A stretch of DNA of 64,000 nucleotides from Myxococcota bacterium (lineage in GTDB: Bacteria; Myxococcota_A; Polyangia; Polyangiales; Houyiibacteriaceae). Position 1 is the stretch's first letter. Each line of letters opens with the position of its first letter. Made by a program: the position numbers and the translations under genes. The stretch is taken from contig JANQQS010000009.1 in the NCBI GenBank assembly GCA_028284955.1, positions 51,306-115,305 on the forward strand, written 5' to 3'. Positions 33,944-43,110 of this stretch are shown here, in pieces. Below the pieces are notes generated by a model that had not been told where the DNA came from, ran no database searches, and worked only from the letters and a program-made list of their open reading frames with translations.

Positions 33944-36034
33944 GAGAGCGCCTCCGGATTCCGCGGGGCCGGCCGGAGCCTCGGTGGGTGACGGCGGCGC
34001 GTCGGGAGCTGGAGCGTCAGAAGGTGGACTGGGGTCACCCGCGCCGGCTGGTGGTTCGTCCGAGGATGAACTCGGGGGTTTTGGTTCGCTTGAGGGATCG
34101 GGGTCGGCCTTTCCTGATTCAGATTCGGCGGCTTGGGTGGCGAGCTCGTCTTCGCGGTCCGCAGCCGTCGGCCGCGCCGTGCGGCGGGTCAGCGTGAGCT
34201 TGAGGTCATGGCGCAGCGCTCCGTCGCGCTCGACGAAGTCCGTTGTCTTCAGGAACGAGCGCGCGGGGAGGTATCCGGGCCTAGTTCCGAGCACGACCAG
34301 CCGTGCCCCGATGTTCTTGATTGTGAACTCGCCCGGCGTTCGCTGGGTTTGTCGGTTGACGGACACGCGCGCGCCAGGTGGGGTTGACGTCACCGTCAAG
34401 ACATACGCGAGTTTGTCCAGCGTGAACTCGAGCGGCTTTGTGTTTGCGGTGGCCGTGACCGGTTGCACGGCTGCGGCAAAGCCTGGCGCCTTCACTGCCA
34501 CCATGACCTCACGGCCTGTCGGGAGAGGTATCGTGGCGGGAGTTTGTCCCACTGCGTTTCCGTCTACCGTGATGGTGGCCCCAGCGGGGACCGATGATAT
34601 CGCTACGTTTGCGTTCTGCTCCGCGTTTTGGGGCGCGGTGTCCTCGATACCGGCTTGCTGGTCTGCGGGGCGAGGGTTGCCCGCAGCCGCTTGCGCCTCG
34701 CCAGGTTGCGGTTCGCCGGTCCGTGACTCGGCGGTGGCTCGTGCGCCTTCTGAGGCCGACGTCGCAGGCGTCTTGTTTTGATTCATGTAGATGACGTAGG
34801 CGCCGGCGCTCGCGATTAAGATGAAGAATAGAAGCAGCAGGGGCCACGGACGGGATTTGGATTCTGGGGGATGGCTCGAGAGCATGGCGTCGCCTGCGCC
34901 AAGCCCCGCCGACGTTTGCAGCGGCCGCACCAGATCATGAACGGGTTCTCCGTGGTCACTCGTTCTTTGAGACGTCCGCCCCGACTCAAGGCGACCGCCA
35001 GACTCGACGCGCCCGGGCTCCTCGGAGCGACGTCCCGAACGGATGGATTCGTTCGTTTTTGTGGACGCAAACTCCATCGCTTCGTCAGGGATTGCCGGAG
35101 CGGGCGGAACATTGTTCAGCAACATCGCAGGGTCGGCAGGCGAAGCCGAGCTTGTCGCCGCGCGAGCCGAAGGCGCGCCGCGCTCGAGGCCAGCGAGCGG
35201 GGTTTCTACGGCGCCAAGCGTGGGTGCAACCCCCAGTGCTAGACGCGCGCGCGCCTGTTCGAGTTCGGTATCTGTGCTCGGCAAGGCGACCTGCTCGGCG
35301 TCTTGTTCGGGCACGGTGCTGCGAAGATCTTCGCCTTCGGCGTCGCCGCCACTGTCTATTTCGGCCGCTGACTTTGCGTTCACGCTGGGTTTGCCGCGCA
35401 TCGAAACTTTGTCGGAGGCGCGCGCGGCTGCCTCGCGCGCCGCTTGAATTTCTGCGGTGCGTTGCCGAGCCGCTTCGGCGTTGGCCTGGGCTTCGGCGGC
35501 GGCTTCTTCGTCTGCTCCAGCGAGTGCTTCCGCGAGAAATTCACTTGCGTGGCGCACAGCGGTTCGGTCTTCCGGCGGAGGCAGCGGGGCGGGTCCTGCG
35601 TCCGGGAAGAAAGGCTTCGACGATGTGCGCGCGGGCTCGGCGCCCGGGCCGGCTTCGAATGCGCCAGGCTCGTCGCCTCGACTCTGCACGATTTTTTGCA
35701 CCAGGCTGCGGCTTTCGGCGTCCATTTTGATGAACTTGATGCCCATCCCCGCGATTGCCCCATCGGGCATCATGGACGCAGGTCCCTGGCCGTCGCTTGG
35801 CGGTTCACGTCGCCACACCACGCGGCCAACGCCATGGATCAATCGCGATTCGTCCTTCAGCTGAAATTCAAACTTCAGCAGGGTACCCACGGACAGCGGC
35901 TTTTTCGATTTGATGAAAATGCCTCCGCGCGAGATATCGCTGCTGTAGTGCTCCACGAATTCGTCGAACGTGGCGCTTTTGAACCGAACTTTCAGCGATA
36001 CCGGTGCACGTTTGTCTCGCCGCGTGTCGGCCAT
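33926..36034 (-). CDS. PilZ - transmembrane - PEGA domain protein
   Basis: 702 residues, GGAGG-led ATG at 36034. Residues 1-110 are a PilZ domain of the myxobacterial type: RRDKRAPVSLKVRF, YSSDISRGGIFI, GMGIKFIKMD, which may bind cyclic di-GMP. A long Ala/Glu/Pro-rich region follows (about 110-390). One transmembrane helix is at about 395-415 (LLLLFFILIASAGAYVIY). Two PEGA modules follow (VAISSVPAGATITVDG at about 480 and LTVTSTPPGARVSVN at about 560), which are usually extracytoplasmic. The C-terminal 80 residues are Asp/Pro/Ser-rich. The layout suggests a c-di-GMP-responsive protein linked to the cell envelope. It follows folK on the same strand. Confidence 0.88.
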   Translation of the reverse strand: MADTRRDKRAPVSLKVRFKSATFDEFVEHYSSDISRGGIFIKSKKPLSVGTLLKFEFQLKDESRLIHGVGRVVWRREPPSDGQGPASMMPDGAIAGMGIKFIKMDAESRSLVQKIVQSRGDEPGAFEAGPGAEPARTSSKPFFPDAGPAPLPPPEDRTAVRHASEFLAEALAGADEEAAAEAQANAEAARQRTAEIQAAREAAARASDKVSMRGKPSVNAKSAAEIDSGGDAEGEDLRSTVPEQDAEQVALPSTDTELEQARARLALGVAPTLGAVETPLAGLERGAPSARAATSSASPADPAMLLNNVPPAPAIPDEAMEFASTKTNESIRSGRRSEEPGRVESGGRLESGRTSQRTSDHGEPVHDLVRPLQTSAGLGAGDAMLSSHPPESKSRPWPLLLLFFILIASAGAYVIYMNQNKTPATSASEGARATAESRTGEPQPGEAQAAAGNPRPADQQAGIEDTAPQNAEQNANVAISSVPAGATITVDGNAVGQTPATIPLPTGREVMVAVKAPGFAAAVQPVTATANTKPLEFTLDKLAYVLTVTSTPPGARVSVNRQTQRTPGEFTIKNIGARLVVLGTRPGYLPARSFLKTTDFVERDGALRHDLKLTLTRRTARPTAADREDELATQAAESESGKADPDPSSEPKPPSSSSDEPPAGAGDPSPPSDAPAPDAPPSPTEAPAGPAESGGALDNAAP

Positions 36035-36156
36035 TGATCCTCCGACCCTGCGCTAGCAGGGTGCGCGTTCCGGGTAAGCGTCTCCGGGGGTGAGCGAACG
36101 CAACCCAGATCGTACTTCCCGCCGCCGGGATACACAACAGTGTTGCGCCCCATGGG

Positions 36157-36732
36157 TCATCTCGATTGGCGATTTGTAGGGTTGAAACGATGCTCGGTTC
36201 GCGTTGCCAAGGGCCTTGTCTCGGGGGTCGCTGCCTCGAGAGGCGCCGTCTCGAGCGGCCACGCTTCATAGGGTGGGAGGCCGCCTCCAGCTTCCAGTGC
36301 GCGCGCGTAGTCGTTCGCCAGCTCGGGGATAACGTCGAGGAGAGGCGCGAGCGCGAAGGTTCTTTCCTCAAGACGAGGGTGGGGCACGGTCAACCGAGGC
36401 CCCGAAATCGGCCCGGCGTCCGACCACAGGACGTCCAGGTCGAGGGTCCGCGGGCCCCAACGCACCGAGGTGCGTACGCGCCCATGCGCGGCCTCGATGT
36501 TCTGTAGAATCTCGAGCAATGAGTGCAGATCGCCGGTCGTCTGCACTCGGGCCGCGGCATTGAGAAAATGTGGCTGCGGGGGTCCGACGGGACGCGTGCG
36601 ATATAGTCGCGACACCGTCACCACCGTACAGTCCGGTCGTCTCGCCAGCGCTCGAAGGGCCGAGATAAACGTATCGGCAACGCTGCCGATGTTTCCGCCG
36701 AGCCCTACTGCGACGGTTGTGATTGGAGTCAT
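36157..36732 (-). CDS. folK: 2-amino-4-hydroxy-6-hydroxymethyldihydropteridine pyrophosphokinase
   Basis: 191 residues. It transfers pyrophosphate from ATP to 6-hydroxymethyl-7,8-dihydropterin in folate synthesis. Seen: VGLGGNIGSVADTF, VSRLYRTRPVGPPQPHFLNA, and the signature RWGPRTLDLDVLW with its metal-binding Asp residues, then PHPRLEERTFALAPL. The 40-residue C-terminal tail (LETAPLEAATPETRPL) is low-complexity and longer than usual. It lies 18 bp downstream of a rhodanese gene and upstream of the PilZ-PEGA gene, probably one transcript. Confidence 0.94.
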   Translation of the reverse strand: MTPITTVAVGLGGNIGSVADTFISALRALARRPDCTVVTVSRLYRTRPVGPPQPHFLNAAARVQTTGDLHSLLEILQNIEAAHGRVRTSVRWGPRTLDLDVLWSDAGPISGPRLTVPHPRLEERTFALAPLLDVIPELANDYARALEAGGGLPPYEAWPLETAPLEAATPETRPLATRTEHRFNPTNRQSR

Positions 36733-36750
36733 GGGATCGCCCGGGTCGAG

Positions 36751-37134
36751 TCAGCGCGGAGTCCACGTGGGTTTCTTGGCGATGGGCCGGCCTTCGGCAT
36801 TCCAGCGTATCATTCCTCCGACCAGCAGATAGACATCGCGAAACCCGTGCTTTGAGACCAGAGCTTCTGCGCAGTCAGCGCTCGTTCGACCATTGCCGCA
36901 TACCAGGACCACTGGCATATGCGCGTCGATACCCGTTAGCCCCTGCTCATGCACGATCGAACTTGGTGTCAGGGTCACCCCATGAATGTGGCCGAGGTCG
37001 CCTACGAGATCACGCTCGGGACGCACGTCCACAAATAGAAACTCTCGTCGTCCTACGACGTCGCCGGGGCGGGCTTCCCAGTAGCCCCTTCGGTGCAACG
37101 GGGCTTCGGGAATGAGTGTGGATCGACGCTCCAT
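36751..37134 (-). CDS. rhodanese domain protein
   Basis: 127 residues from ATG 37134; the frame stays open to 37506 but that part overlaps the divergent xseA gene and is rejected. One rhodanese domain: FLFVDVRPERDLVGDLGHIHG, and active-site Cys in VLVCGNGRTSADCAEAL, followed by GFRDVYLLVGGMIRWNAEG. A second Cys two turns later might matter for persulfide transfer. Likely the first gene of a rhodanese-folK-PilZ operon; the sulfur acceptor is unknown. Confidence 0.88.
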   Translation of the reverse strand: MERRSTLIPEAPLHRRGYWEARPGDVVGRREFLFVDVRPERDLVGDLGHIHGVTLTPSSIVHEQGLTGIDAHMPVVLVCGNGRTSADCAEALVSKHGFRDVYLLVGGMIRWNAEGRPIAKKPTWTPR

Positions 37135-37237
37135 AGGATGCAGGTCCTCTGCGGACAGCGCCAAACTTACGTCAGGTCGCGGGCGCGCGCCATGTTGGCT
37201 GGTTGTCGGGAGGGTCTCGGTTGCGTACCTTGACCCG

Positions 37238-38680
37238 GTGGCCGAATATCTGGACAAGCCGCCGCGCGCTTCGTCGACCCGTGTGTTTCGGGTCTCAGAG
37301 ATCAATCGATCGGTTCGTTTCCTGTTGGAGGATGGGTTTTCGGACTTGTGGGTCGAAGGTGAGCTTTCGGATGTGCGCCGCGCCACGACCGGGCACGTAT
37401 ATTTCGTGTTGAACGACGAACGCGAATCGGCCCAGATTCGCGGTGTCATGTTTCGGGGCGATGCAGTACGCAGCCGGGCACGCCTCGCTCCGGGTGCCCG
37501 CGTCAAGATGCGCGGAGGACTGTCGCTGTTTGAGCCGCGCGGTCAGTTTCAGCTGCTCGCACGAATCGCGCTTCCCGCTGGCGCGGGCGACCTCGCGGCG
37601 GAGTTTGAGCGCGTACGCAAAGTGCTCGCTGCGGAAGGTCTCCTTGATGCCGAACGAAAGCGGGCTCTCCCCCTGTTCCCGCGTGTGGTTGGCGTGGTGA
37701 CGAGCAAGGAGAGCGCAGCGCTGGCCGATATCGTGCGTGTCGCCTCCCATCGTGCTCCGGTACGGCTGGTGGTTGCCGACGCGCGCGTCCAGGGAGAGCC
37801 CGCGCCGGCGTCGATCGCTAGGGCTATCGCGGCGATTCAGCGGCTTCCTCAATTGGATGTGCTCATCGTGGCGCGCGGTGGCGGTTCGGCAGAGGAGCTG
37901 TGGGCGTTTAATGCCGAACGCGTCGCGCGAGCGATCGCGGCGTGTCGCGTCCCCGTGGTGTCCGGGGTGGGGCATGAGGTCGACGTGACCATCGCCGATT
38001 TGGTCGCCGATGTTCGCGCGGCCACGCCATCCAACGCCGCCGAGCTGGTGGTTCCCGAGCATCGCGTGCTCATCCGGCAACGCGCCGAGCTTGCGCGCCG
38101 AGCCATCCGCGCCATCGAAGTGCGTTTCGATCGCGCCCGGCTTCAGCTCGAACGAATTCAGCGTCGCCTCGCCGATCCGCGCAGTCACGTGGCCCGCGTG
38201 CGGGCGAGGCTTACGGAGCTGCATCGTAACTTGCAGCGCAATCAAGATCGACACCTCCGCGTGCGGAGGGCGCGCCTCGAAGCGCTTGAAAAGCGCCTCC
38301 GCCAATGCGACCCGCGCGCAACCTTGGCGCACCATCGCACGCGCCTGCAGGTCGCAAGCACTCGCCTTGCCGGGCTCTCGAACGTCACCGCCCAAAAACG
38401 CAACCGCGTGCACGAAATCCGTGCCCGGCTCACGAGCGCGTCGCCGCAACACATTCGGACGCTTCGCGGGGCGCTCGCGCGGCTGCATGCGAACCTGCAC
38501 GCACTGTCGCCGCTCGCGGTGCTGCAGCGCGGGTACGCGATCGCGCTGCACGAGGGCAAGGCCGTCCGCAAGGCTGAAGAAGTGCCTTCCGGGGCTCGGC
38601 TCACCATTCGTGTCGCGGAGGGAGAAATCGCCGCCAAGGCTCTGAACACGGAATCCTCGAGGAAGCGCGCATTACGATGA
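37238..38680 (+). CDS. xseA: exodeoxyribonuclease VII large subunit
   Basis: 480 residues from GTG 37238; the frame is open from 37112 but that part overlaps the rhodanese gene. The OB-fold N-domain begins at VFRVSEINRSVRFLLEDGF, the catalytic region has VGVVTSKESAALADI, LIVARGGGSAEELWAFN and PVVSGVGHEVDVTIADLVADVRAATPSNAAEL, and the C-terminal half is a long coiled coil rich in Arg. Degrades single-stranded DNA as part of Exo VII. No xseB small-subunit gene is beside it. The stop overlaps aroE as ATGA. The start is uncertain: GGGAGGG lies too far upstream. Confidence 0.92.
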   Translation: MAEYLDKPPRASSTRVFRVSEINRSVRFLLEDGFSDLWVEGELSDVRRATTGHVYFVLNDERESAQIRGVMFRGDAVRSRARLAPGARVKMRGGLSLFEPRGQFQLLARIALPAGAGDLAAEFERVRKVLAAEGLLDAERKRALPLFPRVVGVVTSKESAALADIVRVASHRAPVRLVVADARVQGEPAPASIARAIAAIQRLPQLDVLIVARGGGSAEELWAFNAERVARAIAACRVPVVSGVGHEVDVTIADLVADVRAATPSNAAELVVPEHRVLIRQRAELARRAIRAIEVRFDRARLQLERIQRRLADPRSHVARVRARLTELHRNLQRNQDRHLRVRRARLEALEKRLRQCDPRATLAHHRTRLQVASTRLAGLSNVTAQKRNRVHEIRARLTSASPQHIRTLRGALARLHANLHALSPLAVLQRGYAIALHEGKAVRKAEEVPSGARLTIRVAEGEIAAKALNTESSRKRALR

Positions 38681-39531
38681 CGACGTTGCTTGGAATATTT
38701 GGCGACCCGGTGGAGCATTCGCGATCCCCACGCATGCACGGTGCGGCCATCGCGGTGCTGGGGCTCGATGCCGTCTACGTCCCTCTGCACGTGCGAGCGG
38801 AAAAACTACCTGCGGCGGTGGAGGCGCTTTCAGCGCTCGGATTTCGAGGGGTGAACGTTACGCTTCCGCATAAGCAAACCATCATGGCGCTCATGCACGA
38901 GCTGGACGAAACCGCAGAGGCCATCGGGGCCGTGAACACCGTGGTATGCGAGGGGGACGCTCTCATCGGGCGCAACACCGATGCTCCGGGGCTTCGCCGA
39001 TCGCTCGAGGAGCATGGCCTTTCGCTTGGGGGGATGCGGGCGCTCGTTTTGGGCGCGGGCGGGGCGGCGCGGGCGAGCGTGGTCGCCCTTGCCCACGCCG
39101 GTGCCGAGCGGATTGTCGCGGCGTCCCGAACGGTTGAGCGCGCCGACCAGATGATGCGTGATCTCGCGTCCGCGATGCGCAACCACGCGTCAAGTTTGGA
39201 GAGCAAAGCGCTTGCGTCGATCGAATCGGCGCTGCCGGATATGGACCTCGTGATTCAAGCCACCAGCGCAACTTTGAATGGCGGCGTCGACGCAGAACGA
39301 TTTGCCGCGCAGCTGCCTCTCGAGCAGCTCCCTGAAGCAGCATGGGTGGTCGACTTGGTGTACGAGCCGCGCCAGACCACCGTGCTCCGTAAAGCAAGCG
39401 CACGTGGCCTGCGCACCGTCGATGGCCTGGGCATGCTGTTGCACCAGGGCGCCTTGTCATTCGAACATTGGCTCGGCCAGAGCCCTCCGCTTGGCGCAAT
39501 GCGCGAAGCGCTCGGGTTTACCTCGAAGTAG
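38677..39531 (+). CDS. aroE: shikimate dehydrogenase
   Basis: 284 residues. Reduces 3-dehydroshikimate with NADPH in aromatic amino-acid synthesis. Shikimate-binding HSRSP is at 14-18, Lys66 in VTLPHK and Asp102 in RNTDAPG form the catalytic pair, and the nucleotide loop is GAGGAARA near 126. Its ATG overlaps the xseA stop codon (ATGA at 38677-38680), so translation is coupled to an unrelated nuclease subunit. Confidence 0.95.
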   Translation: MTTLLGIFGDPVEHSRSPRMHGAAIAVLGLDAVYVPLHVRAEKLPAAVEALSALGFRGVNVTLPHKQTIMALMHELDETAEAIGAVNTVVCEGDALIGRNTDAPGLRRSLEEHGLSLGGMRALVLGAGGAARASVVALAHAGAERIVAASRTVERADQMMRDLASAMRNHASSLESKALASIESALPDMDLVIQATSATLNGGVDAERFAAQLPLEQLPEAAWVVDLVYEPRQTTVLRKASARGLRTVDGLGMLLHQGALSFEHWLGQSPPLGAMREALGFTSK

Positions 39532-39683
39532 ACCGTGCGATGGCCATACGGTGCGATGGCCCGATTTAGGGGTATTGCATCAAACGCCGAGCAAGCTAAC
39601 TAGGGTGTCCAGCGAGTCACGGATCCGGGGTATTGGGGTGACATTTCGACGGAACGCTGGCATCTGATACGGCGCCCAGGCGG

Positions 39684-40517
39684 CTATTGGGCGGCCGGTT
39701 CGGTGGCGAGATCGGTGACCACGCCGAAGTGGTCTGAGGGCCAAACGCCGTCGGTGGGGCGATGAAACGCGAGCTCGGTGCGACGAGGGTTGCCGCGGCC
39801 GTGGAACAATGGGTCTCGGATGAAAATGTAGTCGATGCGCCGCGGGTGTTCGTTGAGTTCGTTGGCGTAGGGGTTGGTCCGATCGAAGGTGTAGCCGGGG
39901 CCGCCGTCCGAGTAGAGCCAGGCGTCGGCGAAGTACGTGCTTCGGCCGTCGAGACACGCCAAGCCGCGAAGGAAACGCATTTCGTCTGAATCTGGTTCGG
40001 CGTTGAAGTCGCCCATGAGGATGGCGGGAAACTGTTCCTTCTCGCGTGGCGCGACGTCTTCGATGATGCTGACGATTCGCTTGACCTGCTGAACGCGAAT
40101 GAAGCCTTCATCGAGCTTCCAGTTGAGATGGGTAACGAAGACATGAAGCGGGCCTAGCGGAGCATCTACGATGGCGTGAAGCATCGAGCGATGTTGGTCG
40201 CTGATGTCTCCTCCCGGCAAAGCGTATCGCTCGTGATGAGTAATTGGGAAACGGCTAAGTAACGCGTTGCCGAAGTTAAGCGCTTGCTCGTCGCTCTGGC
40301 CAAGCTCGTGTCCCGCCGCGTATGCGAGGTGATACGAATCGCCAAACTCTGAGGCTTGGTTCATCGCCATGTCGCCGGTACGGAGCTCGAGAACTTCCTG
40401 CATGCCGATGAGATCAGGATTGAGCGACTGGAGTTCTTTCGTGATCAGCGGTTGCCTCTGAGTCCACGGACCCATGCGATTCCAAATGTTGAGCGTGGCG
40501 ACCCGCAGACTGTTCAT
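39684..40517 (-). CDS. endonuclease/exonuclease/phosphatase (EEP) family hydrolase
   Basis: 277 residues, no signal peptide. EEP-fold signatures are in order: RVATLNIWNR (Asn), GMQEV (metal-binding Glu), VFVTHLNW, ILMGDFNAEPDSDE (Asp/Asn) and PSDHFGVV (final Asp-His). Members cleave phosphodiester or phosphoester bonds in nucleic acids, sphingomyelin or inositol phosphates; the substrate is not evident. The lack of a signal suggests a cytoplasmic enzyme. Monocistronic, divergent from a PilZ gene. Confidence 0.9.
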   Translation of the reverse strand: MNSLRVATLNIWNRMGPWTQRQPLITKELQSLNPDLIGMQEVLELRTGDMAMNQASEFGDSYHLAYAAGHELGQSDEQALNFGNALLSRFPITHHERYALPGGDISDQHRSMLHAIVDAPLGPLHVFVTHLNWKLDEGFIRVQQVKRIVSIIEDVAPREKEQFPAILMGDFNAEPDSDEMRFLRGLACLDGRSTYFADAWLYSDGGPGYTFDRTNPYANELNEHPRRIDYIFIRDPLFHGRGNPRRTELAFHRPTDGVWPSDHFGVVTDLATEPAAQ

Positions 40518-40750
40518 GGGCCAGACCTTACTCGCTGCATGCGGAAAACCAAGAGTTTGAACGTGCGGGAACGCGCGCGCGAGGCAGCTGTTGCCAAACT
40601 GTTTTCTCTCCTACAAAGCGGCCGCAAAAAGACGACAAGAATGCCCCGGAAGGAGTCCGAATGACCCCACCTGCGGTCGTCGCATGAAGAAATTACAAGC
40701 GTTTTTGTTCGGCACGCGCATTGCTCTATTCAAGGGCAGGAGGTTTGGAA

Positions 40751-41227
40751 ATGCTCCACTTATTTGAACTCATGCACGAATATCGTGCCCTTGTCTCAGC
40801 ACATGCAGACCTCCCGCACGAAGGACGCGCGCGGATGATCGGATTGGCGCGCGTGCTCGGTTCTCATGCTCCTTGGCAAGAAGCGCGACTTCGAAAAAAG
40901 CTCATGGACTATCCTGCTCGATTCACCTGCTCCGGCGGCGTCGAACGAGGCGAGATTCGATGCGTGTCGGGCGGAGGCATGACCATTCATACGAAGCGAC
41001 CACCGCTCGCGGGGAGCCGCACCCTGGTTCGGCTGACCGACCCGGGAGGCGCAGTGGAATATGTCTTCCCGGCGCGCGTGGTATGGCGCACGATGCGCTT
41101 CGACGGAGGCATGGGCGTGATTTTCGACGGCCCGCCGATGCGCGAGGATGTTCACAAGGACGAGTTCGGACTCTGGCGATGCAGCATGTCGCTAGGCACG
41201 CGCCGCCTGACTCCGATGGTTGCGTGA
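40751..41227 (+). CDS. PilZ-like domain protein
   Basis: 158 residues from ATG 40751, seven nt after AGGAGG. The first 60 residues are helical. Residues 60-140 follow a PilZ barrel: YPARFTCSGGVERGEIRCVSGGGM, then ARVVWRTMRFDGGMGVIF. The canonical RxxxR motif is not clear, so c-di-GMP binding is uncertain. Single gene, convergent with a vWA lipoprotein. Confidence 0.7.
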   Translation: MLHLFELMHEYRALVSAHADLPHEGRARMIGLARVLGSHAPWQEARLRKKLMDYPARFTCSGGVERGEIRCVSGGGMTIHTKRPPLAGSRTLVRLTDPGGAVEYVFPARVVWRTMRFDGGMGVIFDGPPMREDVHKDEFGLWRCSMSLGTRRLTPMVA

Positions 41228-41304
41228 GGGATGGTTGCGTAGCGCTATCGATCCCCGAGTTCGCACCACGATACACAGCACGCGCGCCAGACTCTCAATA
41301 GACA

Positions 41305-42522
41305 CTACAGCAAGTCGCAGAGGCGGTTTTGGACAAGCTCGGCGATTTCTTGAATGGCGGGTCGCAGGTCGGGGCTGCAGATGCTTTTCACGGCGCCGTC
41401 GCCTTGGTTTGAGAAGGGTTTGACGGCTTCGAGAATTCGGCGCGCGGGAGGTGCGCTGCCGACGCCTCCGAATTCACAGGCGGGTGTCAGCTGTTTTTCA
41501 TCTTGGTCGGGGTCAGGCACGGTTTGCAGGCGTTCGTCGGCGAGAATCCCGTCAATATCGAGGCAGGTGGCCTGGTCGCGGGTGATGTCTCGCGGAATGC
41601 CCGAAATCGCGGATACGAGAATATCCCCAGTTCGGTTTTCAGCTAGCGCGGCGAGCCCGCCGGTGTAGCGGTCAACCGCGTGCAAAAACTCCGGGTGTTG
41701 CGCACAGCGGGTGCCGGTGGGGCCGAGTTGCTCTTCGGCTTCGGGGGTGGCGCTGAAGATCGCGTCGTCTTGCACTGAGCAGTCGTCTTCATCGGTGAGA
41801 TAGACGATGGCCACAATGGAGTCGTCGCGCAGAAAACCTTCGTTCGGGCCGCCGGGCGCGACGTTGTCGGTCAAGGCGCGAAGGGAAGCCTCGAGAGGCT
41901 GCTCGTTTCCGCAGCCGTCGGTGCCGAGTCGCGCAAGGCAGGCGAAATCGCTCGTGAACTGTTCGGCGTTGGTGCCATCGAACTGCAGCCATGGTGAATC
42001 GCCGGTGGTGCGCCCATCGCATTCGGCATCCGTGGCGCGCGACTCGCGCACAAGCTCGCCGTTGTCGCCGTTTCCTTGAGGGCAGCCAATGACATCGGGG
42101 GTGTCGCCGGAGCCCAAGTCCGTCGTGATGATGCCTACGCGCAGATCTTCGACGGGCGGAACGTCGGGGTTTCCGTCGCCGTCATCGTCGGGCGGGTTGG
42201 TGAGCACATCGAGCAGGACGGGGAAGTTCTGGGCGAGGTTTTCTTGCTCCTCTTCCATCGAAAAGGAGTTGTCGATGACCCACAGCATGTCTACCGAGAG
42301 CGCAGCGCGACACATCGATTGGCTCCTGCCGCGCAAGACTTCGCAGGGAAGCTCGGTGGTTCCTCCATCTTCGGCGCTGCCGTCTCCCGCCGACGCGTCC
42401 AGACCTCCGGGCCTGGTTTTGTCCTCTCCGCAACCGGTCGTGAGAAGCGAGACTGCGAGAAGGAAGGGCGCGATAAATCGGCCGATGGGGGCACCGGCCA
42501 AGCGGCATATCGAAGAATACAT
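41305..42522 (-). CDS. lipoprotein with von Willebrand factor A-like domain
   Basis: 405 residues. The signal ends in LLTTGC (Cys31). An Asp/Gly-rich linker follows, then a vWA fold starting MLWVIDNSFSMEEEQENLA with the MIDAS DxSxS at Asp84, later VGIITTDLG and IVAIVYLTDEDDCS, which supply the remaining metal ligands. At least eight Cys in the mature part suggest disulfides. It probably binds a partner through a divalent cation at the cell surface. Lipoproteins of this type are abundant in myxobacteria and mostly uncharacterised. Confidence 0.88.
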   Translation of the reverse strand: MYSSICRLAGAPIGRFIAPFLLAVSLLTTGCGEDKTRPGGLDASAGDGSAEDGGTTELPCEVLRGRSQSMCRAALSVDMLWVIDNSFSMEEEQENLAQNFPVLLDVLTNPPDDDGDGNPDVPPVEDLRVGIITTDLGSGDTPDVIGCPQGNGDNGELVRESRATDAECDGRTTGDSPWLQFDGTNAEQFTSDFACLARLGTDGCGNEQPLEASLRALTDNVAPGGPNEGFLRDDSIVAIVYLTDEDDCSVQDDAIFSATPEAEEQLGPTGTRCAQHPEFLHAVDRYTGGLAALAENRTGDILVSAISGIPRDITRDQATCLDIDGILADERLQTVPDPDQDEKQLTPACEFGGVGSAPPARRILEAVKPFSNQGDGAVKSICSPDLRPAIQEIAELVQNRLCDLL

Positions 42523-42630
42523 ACGGCAATTCTGCCACAGCCGAGACGGGCGGCGCGACTCTTGGCGAGGGTTTCTCCAGTTGTTTGCGAAACTATTGAG
42601 AAGTGTTGCTTTTTCCGAGGTTTCGAGGGC

Positions 42631-43110
42631 CTAGCCAGCGCCTCGTGAGAGCTTGGAAAGCGCGATCACCCGCTCGAAATGAGACTTTTCAACCGGCTGC
42701 ACGCTGAGCCGAGAGCCCTTTTGAATGACACGCATGCCCTCGAGCTCAGGATCGGATTTGAGTTCGGCGAGGGGCACCATGCGAGAAAACTTCTCCACGA
42801 ACGCAACGTCTACCATCGACCACCGCGGTTTGTCGGGCGTCGACTTTGGGTCGTAGTACTTGCTCGACGAGTCGAACTGCGTGGAGTCGGGATAGGCCAC
42901 CCGGGCGATGCGCGCGATGCCGGCTGCGCCGGGCGGCTTGGCGTTCGAGTGATAGAAAATCGCGAGGTCGCCGACCTGCATGCCCCGCATGAAATTGCGC
43001 GCCTGAAAGTTGCGGACGCCCTCCCAGCACTCCCTTTTGTCGCGTTTTAGGTCGTCGATCGAGTACACATCCGGCTCGCTTTTCATCAGCCAGTATTGGA
43101 TGGTGGCCAT
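42631..43110 (-). CDS. EVE domain protein
   Basis: 159 residues, the whole protein being an EVE (PUA-like) domain: YWLMKSEPDVYSIDDL, WEGVRNFQARNFMR, VGDLAIFYHSN, GIARIARVAYPDSTQFD and RWSMVDVAFVEKFSR. EVE domains read modified bases in RNA or DNA. The ATG at 43110 fits the usual family N-terminus, and overlaps the start codon of the divergent DUF2723 gene within CCATGG. Its promoter must therefore lie inside that neighbour's coding region or be shared. Confidence 0.92.
   Translation of the reverse strand: MATIQYWLMKSEPDVYSIDDLKRDKRECWEGVRNFQARNFMRGMQVGDLAIFYHSNAKPPGAAGIARIARVAYPDSTQFDSSSKYYDPKSTPDKPRWSMVDVAFVEKFSRMVPLAELKSDPELEGMRVIQKGSRLSVQPVEKSHFERVIALSKLSRGAG

Noticed and set aside
37112..37237. 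Upstream extension of xseA to the ATG at 37112
   Set aside because: It overlaps the start of the divergent rhodanese gene and adds residues before the conserved XseA N-terminus with no similarity to the family.
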